Assembly: GCA_002773655.1 (NCBI GenBank) | Contig: PFAR01000037.1 | Coordinates: 1 to 13,532, forward strand | Source: Candidatus Falkowbacteria bacterium CG10_big_fil_rev_8_21_14_0_10_43_10 | GTDB taxonomy: Bacteria > Patescibacteriota > Patescibacteriia > Patescibacteriales > XYC2-FULL-47-12 | Direction: 5' to 3' | DNA: 13,532 nt | Part shown: in pieces, positions 12,840-13,532 of the stretch | Position numbering within the stretch: position 1 is the stretch's first letter | Layout of the letters: each line of letters opens with the position of its first letter | Notes under the pieces: model-generated | What the model was told of the DNA's origin: nothing | Databases searched by the model: none | The model's input: the letters and a program-made list of their open reading frames with translations, nothing else | Made by a program: the position numbers and the translations under genes

Positions 12840-13064
12840 TTAAGGCGAGAAAGTTGACCGGCGATGGCTGCCAGGATGTTTTGTTGCATCGTGTAAATGC
12901 AACCCTAACAGCACGTTTGCATCAACAAATCTGTATTTTTTTCTTCTGCGCCGACTTAACAGGAGGAATCCTGCTGCAATAACCAAAAGAATAAATATCC
13001 CGCCCTCTTGGAAGAGAGCTTCTCCAACTCCCTTTAGTATAGGGAAATAGATGTCACTCCACAT
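12840..13064 (-). CDS. Small single-pass membrane protein, unrecognised
   Basis: 74 residues. One hydrophobic helix at about 23-37 (GIFILLVIAAGFLLL) is followed directly by SRRRRKKYR, so by the positive-inside rule the C-terminus should be cytosolic. The tail is His/Arg/Ser-rich (HLHDATKHPGSHRRS). An AAAGGA-type SD lies about 9 bases before the ATG, and the gene starts 13 bases after the stop of the preceding small ORF, so both share one transcript ended by the terminator at 12806-12837. Family unknown. The SD, membrane helix and matching terminator make a real gene more likely than chance. Confidence 0.55.
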   Translation of the reverse strand: MWSDIYFPILKGVGEALFQEGGIFILLVIAAGFLLLSRRRRKKYRFVDANVLLGLHLHDATKHPGSHRRSTFSP

Positions 13065-13077
13065 CTTTTTTTTCCTT

Positions 13078-13266
13078 TCAATTAAGAGAAATTTTTCCGA
13101 CTTTTACTCGCCGGAGGAGCCAAAGTCTGTTCTGCAGGTTGTTCTCCATAGAGCTACCCTCTCTGGAGAACATAATAATGCAGACCATAAGCCGGAACTC
13201 TTCTGCGGCGGTATCAGTTTCTTTGACAATCCGCCCGGCGATTGCTTTTACTCCTTTTGCGTCCAT
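13078..13266 (-). CDS. Small protein (62 aa), unrecognised, first in a two-gene operon
   Basis: The ATG at 13266 is preceded by GAGGTG at 5-base spacing and, further up, a consensus promoter, so the start is well supported. The 62 residues begin MDAKGVKAIAGRIVKETD and continue with an amphipathic, Arg/Lys-rich second half (RLWLLRRVKVGKISLN). A short hydrophobic stretch (LMVCIIMF) is too brief for a membrane span. The middle of the gene contains a strong 13-pair hairpin, which is unusual in a short coding sequence and leaves open that the transcript is partly a structured RNA. No family recognised. Confidence 0.5.
   Translation of the reverse strand: MDAKGVKAIAGRIVKETDTAAEEFRLMVCIIMFSREGSSMENNLQNRLWLLRRVKVGKISLN
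13141..13171 (-). other. Strong hairpin inside the 62-residue ORF
   Basis: GTTCTCCA-t-AGAG (13141-13153) pairs with CTCT-c-TGGAGAAC (13159-13171) around a 5-base loop: 12 pairs and one mismatch. It lies in the coding part of the small ORF and is not followed by a T-run. Confidence 0.6.
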
Positions 13267-13341
13267 AATTTCACCTCAACCTCATTAGAAATATGCCTGC
13301 CAATGCAGGACTTTGGTCAAAAGAGCTAATTACTGTAATAT

Positions 13342-13370
13342 AATATAAACTATTTTTAAAAATTTGTCAA
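13342..13370 (-). promoter_or_regulatory. Strong promoter of the small-ORF operon
   Basis: On the minus strand, a consensus TTGACA (13365-13370) and TATATT (13342-13347) are spaced by 17 bases. The predicted start at about 13335 leaves a leader of about 70 bases, which contains a small CCTGC-attg-GCAGG hairpin (13296-13309). Confidence 0.75.
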
Positions 13371-13405
13371 ATTTTACACACGCACCTTGTTAAAGAGGCA
13401 TTTTT

Positions 13406-13423
13406 TTAGTATTATAATACTAA
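13406..13423 (+). promoter_or_regulatory. Perfect 18-base palindrome over the probable alaS -10 box
   Basis: TTAGTATTA (13406-13414) and its reverse complement TAATACTAA (13415-13423) enclose TATAAT at 13413-13418. The -35 region (TTAAAG at 13390-13395, 17-base spacing) is weak, so an activator or alternative promoter is possible. The predicted start, about 13425, is the first base of the following inverted repeat. Confidence 0.5.
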
Positions 13424-13424
13424 T

Positions 13425-13490
13425 GTCATTCCCGTGAAAGCGGGAATCCCGAATTTTAAAGTACTAGATTCCCACTTTCGCGGGAATGAC
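13425..13490. repeat. Large inverted repeat just before alaS
   Basis: Arms of 24 bases (13425-13448 and 13467-13490) match at 22 positions; the outer ten, GTCATTCCCG/CGGGAATGAC, are perfect. The left arm is itself a hairpin (ATTCCCG/CGGGAAT, 13428-13447), and one of the two arm differences would be a G-U pair in RNA. It ends six bases before the alaS start. It resembles a GTCATTCCCG-type intergenic repeat rather than a gene-specific leader. Confidence 0.8.
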
Positions 13491-13496
13491 AATATT

Positions 13497-13532
13497 ATGA
13501 AAGCAAGTGAATTACGCCAAAAATATTTAGAC
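13497..13532 (+). CDS. alaS: Alanyl-tRNA synthetase, first 12 codons (cut by the window end)
   Basis: Reads MKASELRQKYLD, the characteristic start of bacterial alanyl-tRNA synthetases (usually continued by FFxxxGH), which charge tRNA-Ala with alanine. Only the start is visible, so this rests on a short but distinctive peptide. There is no SD between the upstream inverted repeat and the ATG, and the gene should run on beyond the window. Confidence 0.7.
   Translation, partial: MKASELRQKYLD

Noticed and set aside
13051..13329. 92-residue + strand frame opposite the two small ORFs
   Set aside because: No SD, no promoter in the right place, odd composition; the minus strand has matching promoter, SDs and terminator.
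13425..13496. T-box or other amino-acid riboswitch before alaS
   Set aside because: No T-box sequence or terminator/antiterminator pair; the leader is a simple inverted repeat.

Overview
The window looks like part of a small-genome Candidate Phyla Radiation (Patescibacteria) chromosome. This is inferred from style: short AT-rich spacers, nucleotide-sugar genes beside a PEGA-domain membrane protein, murA and alaS, many palindromic repeats between genes, and most start codons lacking a Shine-Dalgarno (SD) sequence. TGA acts as a normal stop (for example the PHP gene), so there is no sign of the UGA=Gly code. I cannot name the phylum more precisely.

Layout, left to right. (1) 1-725: the 3' part of an rdgB/HAM1 nucleotide pyrophosphatase with an internal frame-breaking deletion, then a HIT hydrolase. 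(2) 724-955: an AT-rich inverted repeat, then the first codons of a second sugar-nucleotide epimerase cut off at a dispersed palindromic repeat. (3) 956-4769: nucleotide-sugar block on the + strand: an RfbB-type dehydratase with an altered catalytic motif, RfbD, a short RfbA and GalU. Together they suggest supply of dTDP-deoxysugar and UDP-glucose for surface glycans; no rfbC lies in the window. (4) 4792-7723, minus strand: PEGA/beta-propeller membrane protein, MITE-like palindrome, murA, and tRNA-Glu(CTC) with its own promoter just upstream of murA. (5) 7785-8660: an ATP-grasp-like gene with a promoter, strong SD and terminator of its own. (6) 8668-10483: HD-domain protein, TrmB-like regulator and an overlapping Nudix hydrolase. 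(7) 10536-11523: a kinase/aminoglycoside-phosphotransferase-fold-like gene with a purine-rich SD and a terminator. (8) 11496-12807: PHP phosphoesterase (minus) and a short thioredoxin-like protein (plus), divergently transcribed. (9) 12806-13370, minus: two small unknown ORFs in tandem with a strong promoter, good SDs and a terminator. (10) 13406-13532: the alaS start, preceded by a palindrome over a -10 box and a large inverted repeat.

The most notable pattern is the contrast between housekeeping-type genes, which lack SDs and in at least two cases (TrmB, PHP) are predicted leaderless, and three compact units of unfamiliar genes (ATP-grasp-like, kinase-like, tandem small ORFs) with classical SDs and terminators. 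They may be recently acquired or differently expressed accessory cassettes. The second theme is palindromic repeats at gene boundaries, where they appear to supply an SD (rfbA), interrupt a gene (relict epimerase) or form the whole predicted leader (alaS).
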